This document shows positions 16,338-25,317 of a DNA stretch of 64,000 bases, piece by piece; the stretch's first letter is position 1, and every line of letters starts with the position of its first letter. The stretch lies in contig NZ_FQWT01000006.1 in assembly GCF_900129755.1 (NCBI RefSeq), forward strand, positions 124,001 through 188,000, given 5' to 3'. Below the pieces are notes generated by a model. That model searched no databases. It saw only the letters and a list, made by a program, of their open reading frames with translations, and was not told the DNA's origin. A program made the translations under genes and the position numbers. This DNA comes from Chryseobacterium oranimense. Its GTDB lineage: Bacteria; Bacteroidota; Bacteroidia; Flavobacteriales; Weeksellaceae.

Positions 16338-16631
16338 TTATAAAAACTCTTCAGGAATTGAAATATTATTCTTTTTCATATACTCCAAAAGCCCCTGATA
16401 TCTATCCTCATTTCCATCTGTTCCACATTTATGGGAAATACTGCAGATGTCAGACGGTTTAATTTCCAGAATGTCTGAAATTTTCGTCAGTATTTCCAGA
16501 TTGATCTTCACCTTAGAATTTTCAATATCCGAATAGGCCTTTTGGGAAATGCCCATTTCAAAAGCCATATACTCTTGCGTAAAGTCTTTGCTTCTACGGA
16601 TTTTCCTGATATTTTGGCCACATACTTTCAT
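16338..16631 (-). CDS. Small XRE-family transcriptional regulator
   Basis: 97 residues. Residues ~7-62 are an HTH_3 domain: IRKIRRSKDFTQEYMAFEMG, then SQKAYSDIENSKVKINLEI (recognition helix region) and ISDILEIKPSDIC. The tail (QGLLEYMKKNNISIPEEF) is short. It is divergent from ccoNO, with 185 bases between the two starts, so it could control the cbb3 oxidase genes; that is by position only. No partner toxin gene is adjacent, so a toxin-antitoxin role is not supported. Confidence 0.85.
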   Translation of the reverse strand: MKVCGQNIRKIRRSKDFTQEYMAFEMGISQKAYSDIENSKVKINLEILTKISDILEIKPSDICSISHKCGTDGNEDRYQGLLEYMKKNNISIPEEFL

Positions 16632-16700
16632 CGTTTTTGTTTTAGTAGTTTTCGGTATAGTTTAGAAGGATACCTACTAGACTTACACAAAGTTAATAAA

Positions 16701-16708
16701 TACCTTTG
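16701..16708 (+). promoter_or_regulatory. Candidate -7 element upstream of ccoNO
   Basis: TACCTTTG matches TAnnTTTG, giving a leader of about 105 bases before ccoNO. No TTTG is found at the -33 position, so activation by a regulator is possible. No clear FNR-type palindrome was found. Confidence 0.35.
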
Positions 16709-16816
16709 GCAAAACATTATACACGTTACATGATATTTATTTTTTCATCCAAATCAAGAGTATCATCATTTGATTTCAGAAGATAAATATCACTTCGGAA
16801 CAACACTATTGGAATT

Positions 16817-19096
16817 ATGGAGACGCAAAAATTCAATTATGACAATAATATTGTCAGAGCATTCTTGTATGCTACTATCGTATTCGGGCTGGTAGGCTTT
16901 CTGTTGGGACTTACGGCTGCGCTGATGCTTTTCTACCCCGAGTTGCCTGAGTTTTTATTCGGGACGGATGATACCACTATCCAGAGTCTGAGAAGCGGAA
17001 ATATCCAGGGACTTATCAATACACAGGGTGCCATGGGATTCGGAAGGATCAGAATGCTGCATACGAGTGCCGTGATTTTTGCTTTTGTGTGTAATTCCTT
17101 CTTCTGCGGAGCTTACTACAGTATGCAGAGGCTTTTAAAAACAAGAATGTACAGCGATACGCTTTCATGGATCCATTTCTGGAGCTGGCAGCTGATGATT
17201 GTTGCCGTAGTGATCACATTTTTAATGGGAATCAATACTTCCAAAGAATATGCTGAACACGAATGGCCTATTGATATCCTGATTACCTTCTCATGGGTTA
17301 TCTTCGGTATCAATATGTTCGGAACCATCGCCAAAAGAAGGGTAAGACACCTTTATGTAGCCATCTGGTTCTATATCGCAACATGGATTGCCGTAGCCAT
17401 GCTCCATATCTTTAATAACCTCGAAGTTCCCTTATCATTCACAAGCTGGAAATCCTATTCCGTATATGCCGGTGTAAAAGATGCTCTTGTACAGTGGTGG
17501 TACGGCCACAATGCCGTAGCATTCGTACTGACCACTCCGGTATTGGGTCTGATGTACTATTTCATGCCGAAAGCGGCACAGCGTCCTGTATTCTCCTACA
17601 AATTATCCATTATTCACTTTTGGTCGCTGATTTTCGTATACCTATGGGCCGGGCCTCACCACCTTCAGTATACGGCGCTTCCGGCATGGGCTCAGGCCGT
17701 TGGAACCGGGTTCTCTATCATGCTGATTGCCCCTTCCTGGGGAGGAATGCTGAACGGTCTTCTTACCCTAAGAGGAGCCTGGGATAAAGTAAGAGAAAAT
17801 CCGATCCTTAAATTCTTTGTGGTGGCAGTTACCTGCTATGGTATGGCCACTTTTGAGGGACCTTTGCTGGCAACAAAATCTTTAAATAAAATCGGACACT
17901 ACACGGATTGGGTGATCGGGCACGTACATATGGGAGCTCTTGGATGGAATGGTTTCATGGCCTTCGGAGTAGTTTATTACCTGATTCCTATTATGTGGAG
18001 AACGCCGCTATGGTCTAAAAAATTAGCCAACTGGCATTTCTGGTTAGGGACTTTAGGAATTATTTTCTATGCAGTACCAATGTATATCTCAGGATTTACA
18101 CAGGGATTGATGTGGAAACAGTTTAACCCGGATGGTACATTGATGTACAAAAACTGGCTGGATACGGTGACTGCCATTATCCCTTACTTTAAAATGAGAT
18201 TCTTAGGAGGTATCTTTTATCTTTCAGGAGCTATTTTAATGGTAGTAAATGTTATCAAAACCATAAGATCAGGTTCATTCCAGAAAAACGTTCCTGCAGA
18301 AGCTCCGGCACTGGCAGATATCGGCAGCGCAAGAAAAGAAGGCGAAGGCGTTCACCTGTGGCTGGAAAGAACTCCGAAACTGTTATCTATATTGGCATTC
18401 ATAACCGTAGCTATCGGTGGATTGGTTGAAATTATTCCCACATTATCCCTTAAACAAAGCGTTCCTACGATTACAGCTGTAAAACCTTATACACCGCTGG
18501 AACTGGAAGGAAGAGACCTGTATATCCGTGAAGGATGTAACTCCTGCCACTCGCAGATGATCAGACCTTTCCGTGATGAGGTGGTAAGATTTGAAGGTAA
18601 AAACGGGCAGTATTCCAAAGCGGGAGAATTTGTTTATGACAGACCGTTCTTATGGGGATCCAAGAGAACAGGACCAGATTTGCACAGAGAAGGCGGCAGA
18701 AACCCGGATTCATGGCACTTTAAACATATGTATAATCCGAGAATTACCTCCGCAGGCTCAATTATGCCACGTTTTCCATGGCTGATCACCAATAAACTGG
18801 ACCGTACTCAAATGGTTGACAAAATGAGATTGATGAAAAACACCTTCGATGTTCCTTATTCAAAAGCGGAAATAGACTCTGCCGGCAAATGGGCAGACAG
18901 CCAGTCAAAAGCTATTGTACAGAGAATTTATTCTGAAGCCACTGATGTAAAAGACCAGATGGAAAAAGAAAGAACGGCAAGAGGAGCTACATTTGTTCCG
19001 CTTGAGCAGAGAGAAATTGTAGCAATGATCGCCTATCTTCAAAGATTGGGAACTGATATTAAAACAACACAGATTCAAACGGCAAGTGCTGAGTAA
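16817..19096 (+). CDS. ccoNO: cbb3-type cytochrome c oxidase, fused subunits I and II (CcoN-CcoO)
   Basis: 759 residues, a natural fusion common in Bacteroidota. Residues 1-~490 are CcoN, the 12-helix haem b/Cu subunit that reduces oxygen: the RIRMLHTSAVIFAF, WWYGHNAVAF and GPHHLQYTALPAW segments and VIGHVHMGALGWNG carry the His ligands. After a linker, one transmembrane helix (LLSILAFITVAIGGLVEIIP) leads into CcoO, a membrane-anchored monohaem cytochrome c with CNSCH at residues 574-578 and MPRFPW carrying the Met ligand. The enzyme is a high-affinity proton-pumping terminal oxidase. ccoP follows; no ccoG, ccoI, ccoS or ccoH is adjacent, so maturation genes must lie elsewhere. Confidence 0.96.
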   Translation: METQKFNYDNNIVRAFLYATIVFGLVGFLLGLTAALMLFYPELPEFLFGTDDTTIQSLRSGNIQGLINTQGAMGFGRIRMLHTSAVIFAFVCNSFFCGAYYSMQRLLKTRMYSDTLSWIHFWSWQLMIVAVVITFLMGINTSKEYAEHEWPIDILITFSWVIFGINMFGTIAKRRVRHLYVAIWFYIATWIAVAMLHIFNNLEVPLSFTSWKSYSVYAGVKDALVQWWYGHNAVAFVLTTPVLGLMYYFMPKAAQRPVFSYKLSIIHFWSLIFVYLWAGPHHLQYTALPAWAQAVGTGFSIMLIAPSWGGMLNGLLTLRGAWDKVRENPILKFFVVAVTCYGMATFEGPLLATKSLNKIGHYTDWVIGHVHMGALGWNGFMAFGVVYYLIPIMWRTPLWSKKLANWHFWLGTLGIIFYAVPMYISGFTQGLMWKQFNPDGTLMYKNWLDTVTAIIPYFKMRFLGGIFYLSGAILMVVNVIKTIRSGSFQKNVPAEAPALADIGSARKEGEGVHLWLERTPKLLSILAFITVAIGGLVEIIPTLSLKQSVPTITAVKPYTPLELEGRDLYIREGCNSCHSQMIRPFRDEVVRFEGKNGQYSKAGEFVYDRPFLWGSKRTGPDLHREGGRNPDSWHFKHMYNPRITSAGSIMPRFPWLITNKLDRTQMVDKMRLMKNTFDVPYSKAEIDSAGKWADSQSKAIVQRIYSEATDVKDQMEKERTARGATFVPLEQREIVAMIAYLQRLGTDIKTTQIQTASAE

Positions 19097-19104
19097 TGAT
19101 TAAA

Positions 19105-19119
19105 ATGATACCGCAATGA
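19105..19119 (+). other. Four-codon minigene (MIPQ-stop) overlapping the ccoP start
   Basis: Between ccoNO and ccoP, where ccoQ often lies, ATG ATA CCG CAA TGA overlaps the ccoP ATG as ATGA. It could be a ccoQ remnant or a coupling device for ccoP translation, or chance; the sequence alone cannot decide. Confidence 0.3.
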
Positions 19120-20003
19120 AAAAGAGAACCCCTATTTCAATATACATCGCAACAACGATAGGACTAACGATCATGGCGTTTGAAATGTTCGCCGGAGATT
19201 CAGGTTATTTTTCCTCCCCGTTTTTCTGGGCGCTTATCGTGATTGCCGTGATTCTTCTGATGATTATGAACTCCATAGGAGATCTGGTTGAAAATGAAAA
19301 CTTCAGCAGATTATCGGAGGAAGAAAAGAAAGAATATTTGGCAGAGAAAAGTATTCCCTATTATCAGAAACTTTGGAATTCGGCATTCAAAAAGCAGTCT
19401 GCTACAGAAGAAAAAGATATTCTGATCGATCATGGTTTCGATGGAATTACAGAGCTGGACAACTCACTGCCGAAATGGTGGATCGGTCTTTTCTGGTTCG
19501 GATGCATATTCTGCGCTGTTTACCTTACTGCTTTTGCTTTTACAGAATATGCCCATCCGGAAGCTGAATATGATAAAGAAGTAAAAACAATGCTGGCATC
19601 CATAGCTGAATATGAAAAAACGGCACCCCAGGTTAATCTGGAAACAGCAAAATACAGTGCAGACAATATTGCAGAAGGCCAGGAACTTTTCAAAACGAAC
19701 TGTGTAACCTGTCATGGTGACGGAGGAAAAGGAGGTATCGGTCCGAACCTTACGGACACTCACTGGATCAATATTAAAGAAAAAAGCCTGTTTAAAAATG
19801 TTTTCTGGATGCTTGAAAACGGTTCACCCAATAATCCTACCATGAGGCCTTTCATCAAGGAAGGAACCATTACGGGAAGAGATGCTGAGAAAATTGCAGC
19901 CTACATTTACCACATTAACCAGGAAACGTCTCCTATTACTCCTGCTCAGGGCGGAGCTGCCCCTCAGGGTGAGGAAGTGAAATGGGAAAACGCAAATAAT
20001 TAA
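19116..20003 (+). CDS. ccoP: cbb3-type oxidase subunit III (CcoP), monohaem form
   Basis: 295 residues. Two N-terminal transmembrane helices (IYIATTIGLTIMAFEMFAG and FFWALIVIAVILLMIMNSIG), then the conserved CcoP N-terminal region DGITELDNSLPKWWIGLFWF with a third helix, then one cytochrome c domain with CVTCH at residues 196-200. Proteobacterial CcoP has two haem-c sites; only one CxxCH exists here, the shorter form seen in Bacteroidota. The extra N-terminal membrane segments may stand in for the missing CcoQ (inference). The protein passes electrons from cytochrome c to CcoO. Its start overlaps a four-codon minigene. Confidence 0.93.
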   Translation: MKKRTPISIYIATTIGLTIMAFEMFAGDSGYFSSPFFWALIVIAVILLMIMNSIGDLVENENFSRLSEEEKKEYLAEKSIPYYQKLWNSAFKKQSATEEKDILIDHGFDGITELDNSLPKWWIGLFWFGCIFCAVYLTAFAFTEYAHPEAEYDKEVKTMLASIAEYEKTAPQVNLETAKYSADNIAEGQELFKTNCVTCHGDGGKGGIGPNLTDTHWINIKEKSLFKNVFWMLENGSPNNPTMRPFIKEGTITGRDAEKIAAYIYHINQETSPITPAQGGAAPQGEEVKWENANN

Positions 20004-20032
20004 CAAAAAATTTATTATCTCCATATATCTCT

Positions 20033-20116
20033 GCCCCCTTTTGAAATACTAACATTTGAATTTCATTTTGCTAACCTTTTCAACACTTAAAAAAATGATT
20101 AAAAAAGGGGGCTTTT
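20033..20116 (+). terminator. Long-loop terminator-like inverted repeat after ccoP
   Basis: GCCCCCTTTT (20033-20042) pairs perfectly with AAAAGGGGGC (20103-20112) across a 60-nt AT-rich loop and is followed by TTTT. It probably ends the ccoNOP transcript, although the loop is unusually long. Confidence 0.5.
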
Positions 20117-20121
20117 AAACA

Positions 20122-20212
20122 AAAAATCCAAACCTTGGTTGTCTTGATCAACTAATTCACTTGACAACTACTAAACTAAATTCCATAATAAGACAGCCAA
20201 GGCAGGATTTTT
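20122..20212 (+). ncRNA. Candidate structured RNA or complex terminator
   Basis: A 91-nt element whose ends pair in three blocks: AAAAATCC/GGATTTTT (8 bp), a small internal loop, CCTTGG/CCAAGG, and TTGTCTT/AAGACAG with one G-U pair. The enclosed ~44 nt are AT-rich. The rod-like shape with an internal bulge resembles small regulatory RNAs (6S-like in shape), but no family could be assigned. A terminator or a tamB leader element remains possible. Confidence 0.35.
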
Positions 20213-20286
20213 GCACTTGCAATAGGATACCACAACAAAGAGCTTATAAAATAGTATTCTTATCTTTGTTAGAAACCTGATCGCAT

Positions 20287-23200
20287 TTGAAACTGAAAAT
20301 CAACAAAAGAAAACTCCTGAGGCGTATTGCAATAACCTTTATTTCAATATTGGTTTTTCTTACCCTGCTGATCCTTAGTCTGAGGCTTCCTGCCGTTCAA
20401 AACTTCATCAAAGACAAACTGGTTGTATATCTTGAGAAAAAAATCAAGACCAAAGTAAGCCTGGAACGGGTTTACATAGGATTTCCGAACAGCCTGATCA
20501 TGGAAAACCTTTACCTTAAAGGCCAGGATGTCGACACCCTTCTAGCCGTTAAAAAGCTCGACGTAGGTTTGAACATGCTCAAGCTTATCAATTCTACTGC
20601 CGACATTACTTCGGTAGATCTTGAAGGAGCCCGCGCCAATGTGGTAAGAAAACCGGACGGAAAATTCAATTTCGATTACATTATCAACGCTTTTGCGACC
20701 AGTGATAAAGAAGAAAGCCCTTCCAAACCGTTTATTATTTCTCTTGATAAAATCAATTTAAAAGATATTGGCGTTACCTTCAACGATCAGCAGTCGAGGA
20801 ATGACATTCAGTTATATTTCAAATCGTTTGATACCCGGGTTAAAACTTTTGACCTTAATAAAAATACCTATGCCGTTAATGACATTAATCTTGACGGACT
20901 TAAACTAAAGCTAAAACAGGATCTTCTTGAAGAAGTATCTGAGAAAGTAGAGAAAAAGGTTGATTCACTTAACGATAAAAAGCCGATGAATATTGGCCTC
21001 AGAGGTATAAAACTCACCAATTTCGATATTGATTACGGAGATGACAATACCAAAACCTTTGCTAAAGTCCTGTTTAAAGAATTAAGCACGAAGGTTAATA
21101 AGCTGGACCTGGAAAACAATGCTTACAATATTTCCAATGTTGTTCTTTCCGGAGCAGACATTAATGCCAATCTTTATCTTCCCGCACAAAATGCCAATCC
21201 GAAGGATAAAAAGGAACCTGAAGTGTCCAAAGTTTCTGATCAGGATAAAGCCATGAAATTGATTCTCGGAAAACTTGTCCTGAATGATGTAAAAGCCGTT
21301 TACAACAATACCGCCATTGCTCCCACCAAACAGGGAATGGATTTCAACCATATGAATTTCTCTAAAATGAATGTGGAAGTAAGAAGCTTCAAAATGGAGA
21401 ACAATACTTTTGCAGGAACAGTGAATTCAGCCGAAATTAAAGAAGGAAGAGGCCTGGATATTCAGAAATTCAATACGGATTTTGTGTACCAGGAAAAACA
21501 GGCATATCTGAAAGACCTTTATCTGCAGACTCCCAAAACGCTGATCCGCGATGAGGTCATCTTAAATTATGAATCGATTGATCAGCTGACCGCCAATCCC
21601 GGTGCCGTAAAAATCTCTGCCAACATTAAAAACTCCAGAATAGGTTTCGCAGATATTCTGAATATTGTTCCTACCTTACGGAATACGGTCCCGTTCAGCA
21701 AATACCCGAATGCCATCCTGAATGTGAACGCAAATGTTCAGGGAATGGTGAATGACCTCCTGATTAAAGATCTCAAAGTATCAGGTCTGGATCAGTTAAG
21801 GGTCAATGCATCCGGAAGGATCAAAAACGCAATGAAACCTGAAAACCTGTACTATGACCTCAGGATTGCAGAACTTTCCACGGAAGCTAAAACAATTTAC
21901 AATCTGGTGCCGAAAAATACAATTCCTTCCAATATCTCCCTGCCGTCTCATTTCAGCATTAAAGGAAGTGCAAAAGGAACAACCAAAGTCGTCAAAACAG
22001 ACCTGAACCTCTACTCTACCCTTGGAAATGCAGCCATCCTTGCAGATGTGGACATGAGCAGGAAAAACCGGGAGCTGTACGATGTAAAAGCCAATCTTCA
22101 GGCTGTCCAGGTAGGAAAGATCATTAAAAATAAGGATATCGGGCCCATTACAGCACAAATTTCAGCAAAAGGTGAAAGCTTTGATTTCAAAAATGCCAAC
22201 GCCAATCTGAAAGGTCATGTGGCATCGGCCGTTTACAAAGGCTACCGTTACCAGAATATGGATTTAACGGGAAAAATAAACCGTGGTGTTTATAATATCG
22301 TGTTAAATTCAAAAGACCCGAATGCCAATCTGAACTTAATCGCTTCCGGAGTCTATAATGAAAAAAATCCTACCGTAAAAATCAATGGGGAAGTCATCAA
22401 ACTTGATGTGAATAAGCTTGGATTCTATGAAAAACCAATGATCATTGCCGGAAAAATTGATGGTGATTTTTCAAGCCTTAATCCGGATGCCCTGAACGGG
22501 TATTTAAACCTGAAAGATTTTGCATTTTCAGATACAAAGGAGGTTTATCCTGTACAGGAAGTCAATCTGAAAGCTTCTTCCACCCAGGATTCTACTAAGA
22601 TTATTTTCAATTCTCAGATTGCTGATGTTTCGCTGATAGGAAAGTATAAACTAACGCAAATATTCGGTGCTCTGACGCAAACCATCAATCAATATTATCA
22701 GTTTCAGAAGCCCGCAAAAGGGCAGAAAGTTGATCCGGGACAGTTTTTCACATTCAATGCAAAGGTCAAAAATGATGACCTGATCAGGAAGTTCGTTCCG
22801 GAGCTGAAGAGTTTTGAAACGATCAATTTGGCTGGGAATTATGATGCCGATTCTCAAAAGATAGAAGTGGACGGACAGATTCCGCAGTTGCTGTACGGTG
22901 AAAATTCCCTGGAAAACATTGCGTTAAAAGTAACCAATGAAAACCAGGCGCTCCAGTACAGCCTTAACGCAGGTGCTTTAAAAAGTTCCAGCTTCACCCT
23001 GAAAAAAATTGCGGTGACCGGAGATGTCGCGGATAATATCATCAATTACAACGTAACCACAAAAGACGACAAAGATGCCACCCAGTTCCTTATCGCAGGA
23101 AATGCAAAATCTTTGAATGATATCACTGAAATTTCTTTGAATCCAAATGGACTGAAACTTAATTATGCGGACTGGAATGTGGCCGAAAACAATAAAATCC

Positions 23201-25317
23201 AGATCAGCAGCCAGGGAATTTTAGCGGATAACTTTATCCTGACTAATGGCTCCAGTGAGATTTCACTTCAGTCTGAAACCGAACGCGCAGGCAGCCCTTT
23301 GAATGTTGCACTGAAAGATTTTAAAATTGAAACCATTACAGAACTGATCAAAAAAGATACGGTCCTGGCAAGAGGAACGATCAATGGAACTGCACAGCTT
23401 AGAGATGTTACCAAAAAGATGACCTTCACTTCCGATCTGAACGTTTCAGACCTGATCGTCTATGGAAGCCCTGTTGGAAATCTTGCCATAAAAGTGAACA
23501 ATACTTCACCGAATATTTTAAATGCTGACGTTGCCCTTTCCGGCAACAACAATGATGTAAAAATTCTTGGGGATTACAATACTTCTTCCAGTACATTCGA
23601 TCTGAACATGGCCATCAATCAGCTTCAGATGAAAAGTATTCAGGGGTTCTCCATGAATGCCATAACGAATACGGAAGGCTATATTTCAGGGAATTTAAAG
23701 ATAACGGGAAATACAGATCAACCGAATATTTTAGGTAAAGTAAAATTCAATGATGCCGGCCTGGAAATTGCCAAAACCGGCAGTGATTTCAGAAAGCTCA
23801 ATGACGAAATAGATTTTACCAGCCGTGGTATAGAATTTAATAAATTTAAAATCAATGATAAGGACGGAAATTCACTCGTCATCGACGGACAGGTTCTTAC
23901 GCAGACGTACAGGGATTTCGCCTTTAATCTCGACGTTAATGCAAAGGATTTCAAAGTGGTGAATTCTGAGAAGTCCAATGATGCCATAATGTATGGAATT
24001 CTTGCCATTGATGCCGGGCTTCATGTTCGTGGAAACCTGGATCTTCCAAAAGTAGACGGAAGGCTTTCTGTTTCCGATGATACGGATTTTACCTTTGTCC
24101 TTCCTCAGTCCAGCCCTTCCCTTCAGGAAAGAGACGGAATTGTGGAGTTTATAGACCAGGATCAGGTAGTTCTAAATAAAACGATCAAAACCGATTCTTT
24201 GAAAGCGCAAAGCCGTTTTAAAGGAATGGATGTAAGCGTGAATATTGAAGTAAGCAAGGAAGCCAAACTCTCAATTGTTATTGATAAAGCCAACGGGGAT
24301 TTTGTAAAACTCCAGGGCGAGGCTGATCTTACCGGCGGTATTGACCCTTCAGGAAAAACCACTCTTGTAGGGGTTTATGAAGTGGAAAAAGGATCTTATG
24401 AACTTTCTGTGAGCCTTCTGAAACGTAAATTCGATATTCAGAAAGGAAGTACCATTACCTGGACGGGAGAGCCTACCGCTGCAACAATGGATATTACGGC
24501 GGTCTATAAAACAGAAGCCCCGCCTATAGACCTTGTGGAACAGCAGATAAGCGGAGAGGATGCTTCTATCATGAACCAGTTTAAGCAAAGAATACCTTTC
24601 AATACTTTATTAAAAATGAAAGGTGAACTTCTGAAGCCTCAGATTACTTTCGATATTACTACAGATGAAAAGAATAATGCGGTTTCCTCTACGGTAACGG
24701 ATATTGTGGACCAAAAGCTGACCCAGCTCAGAACCCAGGAATCTGAAATGAATAAGCAGGTTTTTGCCCTTCTTTTACTGAACCGCTTTATCGGGGAAAA
24801 TCCGTTCGAATCCGGTGCGGGAGTATCTGCTGAAATGCTGGCAAGGCAGAGTGTGAGTAAAATTCTTTCGCAGCAACTGAACAATCTTGCCTCCGGCCTG
24901 ATTAAAGGAGTTGATATCGATTTAGGTCTCGATTCTTCTGAAGACTACTCAAGTGGAGAAAAAAATACCAGAACAGACCTGAATGTTGGGGTAAGCAAAA
25001 AATTACTGAATGACCGTCTGAAGGTTTCCGTGGGAAGTAATTTCGCCCTGGAAGGTGAAGCCCGCCAGAATGAAAATATGACGAACATCGCAGGAAATGT
25101 TACGGTAGACTACAGCCTTTCCAAAGACGGCAGGTATATGCTCCGCGCCTATCGTAAGGATGAGTACCAGGTAGCTCTTCAGGGGCAGATCATAGAAACG
25201 GGATTAGGATTCATCATCACATTAGACTATGACAAATTCCGTGAGATTTTCCAGAAATCAAGAAAAGACAGACGTAAAAAAGAAAATAAGAATAACCAGG
25301 TGGTAGAATTTAAATAA
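20287..25317 (+). CDS. tamB: Translocation and assembly module protein TamB
   Basis: 1676 residues starting at TTG 20287; an in-frame TGA lies two codons upstream, so no earlier start exists. An N-terminal signal anchor (residues ~10-32, ITFISILVFLTLLILSL) is followed by an AsmA-like start (VSLERVYIGFPNSLIMENLY) and a very long beta-rich body that forms the periplasm-spanning groove for lipid transport. The C-terminal ~350 residues are the DUF490/TamB domain (DPSGKTTLVGVYEVEKGSYELSV, later FALLLLNRFIGENPF). TamB works with the outer-membrane TamA/TamL. The stop overlaps the ATG of tamL, indicating translational coupling. TATCTTTG at 20261-20268 is a candidate -7 box. Confidence 0.93.
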   Translation: MKLKINKRKLLRRIAITFISILVFLTLLILSLRLPAVQNFIKDKLVVYLEKKIKTKVSLERVYIGFPNSLIMENLYLKGQDVDTLLAVKKLDVGLNMLKLINSTADITSVDLEGARANVVRKPDGKFNFDYIINAFATSDKEESPSKPFIISLDKINLKDIGVTFNDQQSRNDIQLYFKSFDTRVKTFDLNKNTYAVNDINLDGLKLKLKQDLLEEVSEKVEKKVDSLNDKKPMNIGLRGIKLTNFDIDYGDDNTKTFAKVLFKELSTKVNKLDLENNAYNISNVVLSGADINANLYLPAQNANPKDKKEPEVSKVSDQDKAMKLILGKLVLNDVKAVYNNTAIAPTKQGMDFNHMNFSKMNVEVRSFKMENNTFAGTVNSAEIKEGRGLDIQKFNTDFVYQEKQAYLKDLYLQTPKTLIRDEVILNYESIDQLTANPGAVKISANIKNSRIGFADILNIVPTLRNTVPFSKYPNAILNVNANVQGMVNDLLIKDLKVSGLDQLRVNASGRIKNAMKPENLYYDLRIAELSTEAKTIYNLVPKNTIPSNISLPSHFSIKGSAKGTTKVVKTDLNLYSTLGNAAILADVDMSRKNRELYDVKANLQAVQVGKIIKNKDIGPITAQISAKGESFDFKNANANLKGHVASAVYKGYRYQNMDLTGKINRGVYNIVLNSKDPNANLNLIASGVYNEKNPTVKINGEVIKLDVNKLGFYEKPMIIAGKIDGDFSSLNPDALNGYLNLKDFAFSDTKEVYPVQEVNLKASSTQDSTKIIFNSQIADVSLIGKYKLTQIFGALTQTINQYYQFQKPAKGQKVDPGQFFTFNAKVKNDDLIRKFVPELKSFETINLAGNYDADSQKIEVDGQIPQLLYGENSLENIALKVTNENQALQYSLNAGALKSSSFTLKKIAVTGDVADNIINYNVTTKDDKDATQFLIAGNAKSLNDITEISLNPNGLKLNYADWNVAENNKIQISSQGILADNFILTNGSSEISLQSETERAGSPLNVALKDFKIETITELIKKDTVLARGTINGTAQLRDVTKKMTFTSDLNVSDLIVYGSPVGNLAIKVNNTSPNILNADVALSGNNNDVKILGDYNTSSSTFDLNMAINQLQMKSIQGFSMNAITNTEGYISGNLKITGNTDQPNILGKVKFNDAGLEIAKTGSDFRKLNDEIDFTSRGIEFNKFKINDKDGNSLVIDGQVLTQTYRDFAFNLDVNAKDFKVVNSEKSNDAIMYGILAIDAGLHVRGNLDLPKVDGRLSVSDDTDFTFVLPQSSPSLQERDGIVEFIDQDQVVLNKTIKTDSLKAQSRFKGMDVSVNIEVSKEAKLSIVIDKANGDFVKLQGEADLTGGIDPSGKTTLVGVYEVEKGSYELSVSLLKRKFDIQKGSTITWTGEPTAATMDITAVYKTEAPPIDLVEQQISGEDASIMNQFKQRIPFNTLLKMKGELLKPQITFDITTDEKNNAVSSTVTDIVDQKLTQLRTQESEMNKQVFALLLLNRFIGENPFESGAGVSAEMLARQSVSKILSQQLNNLASGLIKGVDIDLGLDSSEDYSSGEKNTRTDLNVGVSKKLLNDRLKVSVGSNFALEGEARQNENMTNIAGNVTVDYSLSKDGRYMLRAYRKDEYQVALQGQIIETGLGFIITLDYDKFREIFQKSRKDRRKKENKNNQVVEFK

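Noticed and set aside
16338..16631. Antitoxin role for the small XRE protein
   Set aside because: No toxin-like gene is adjacent on the same strand.
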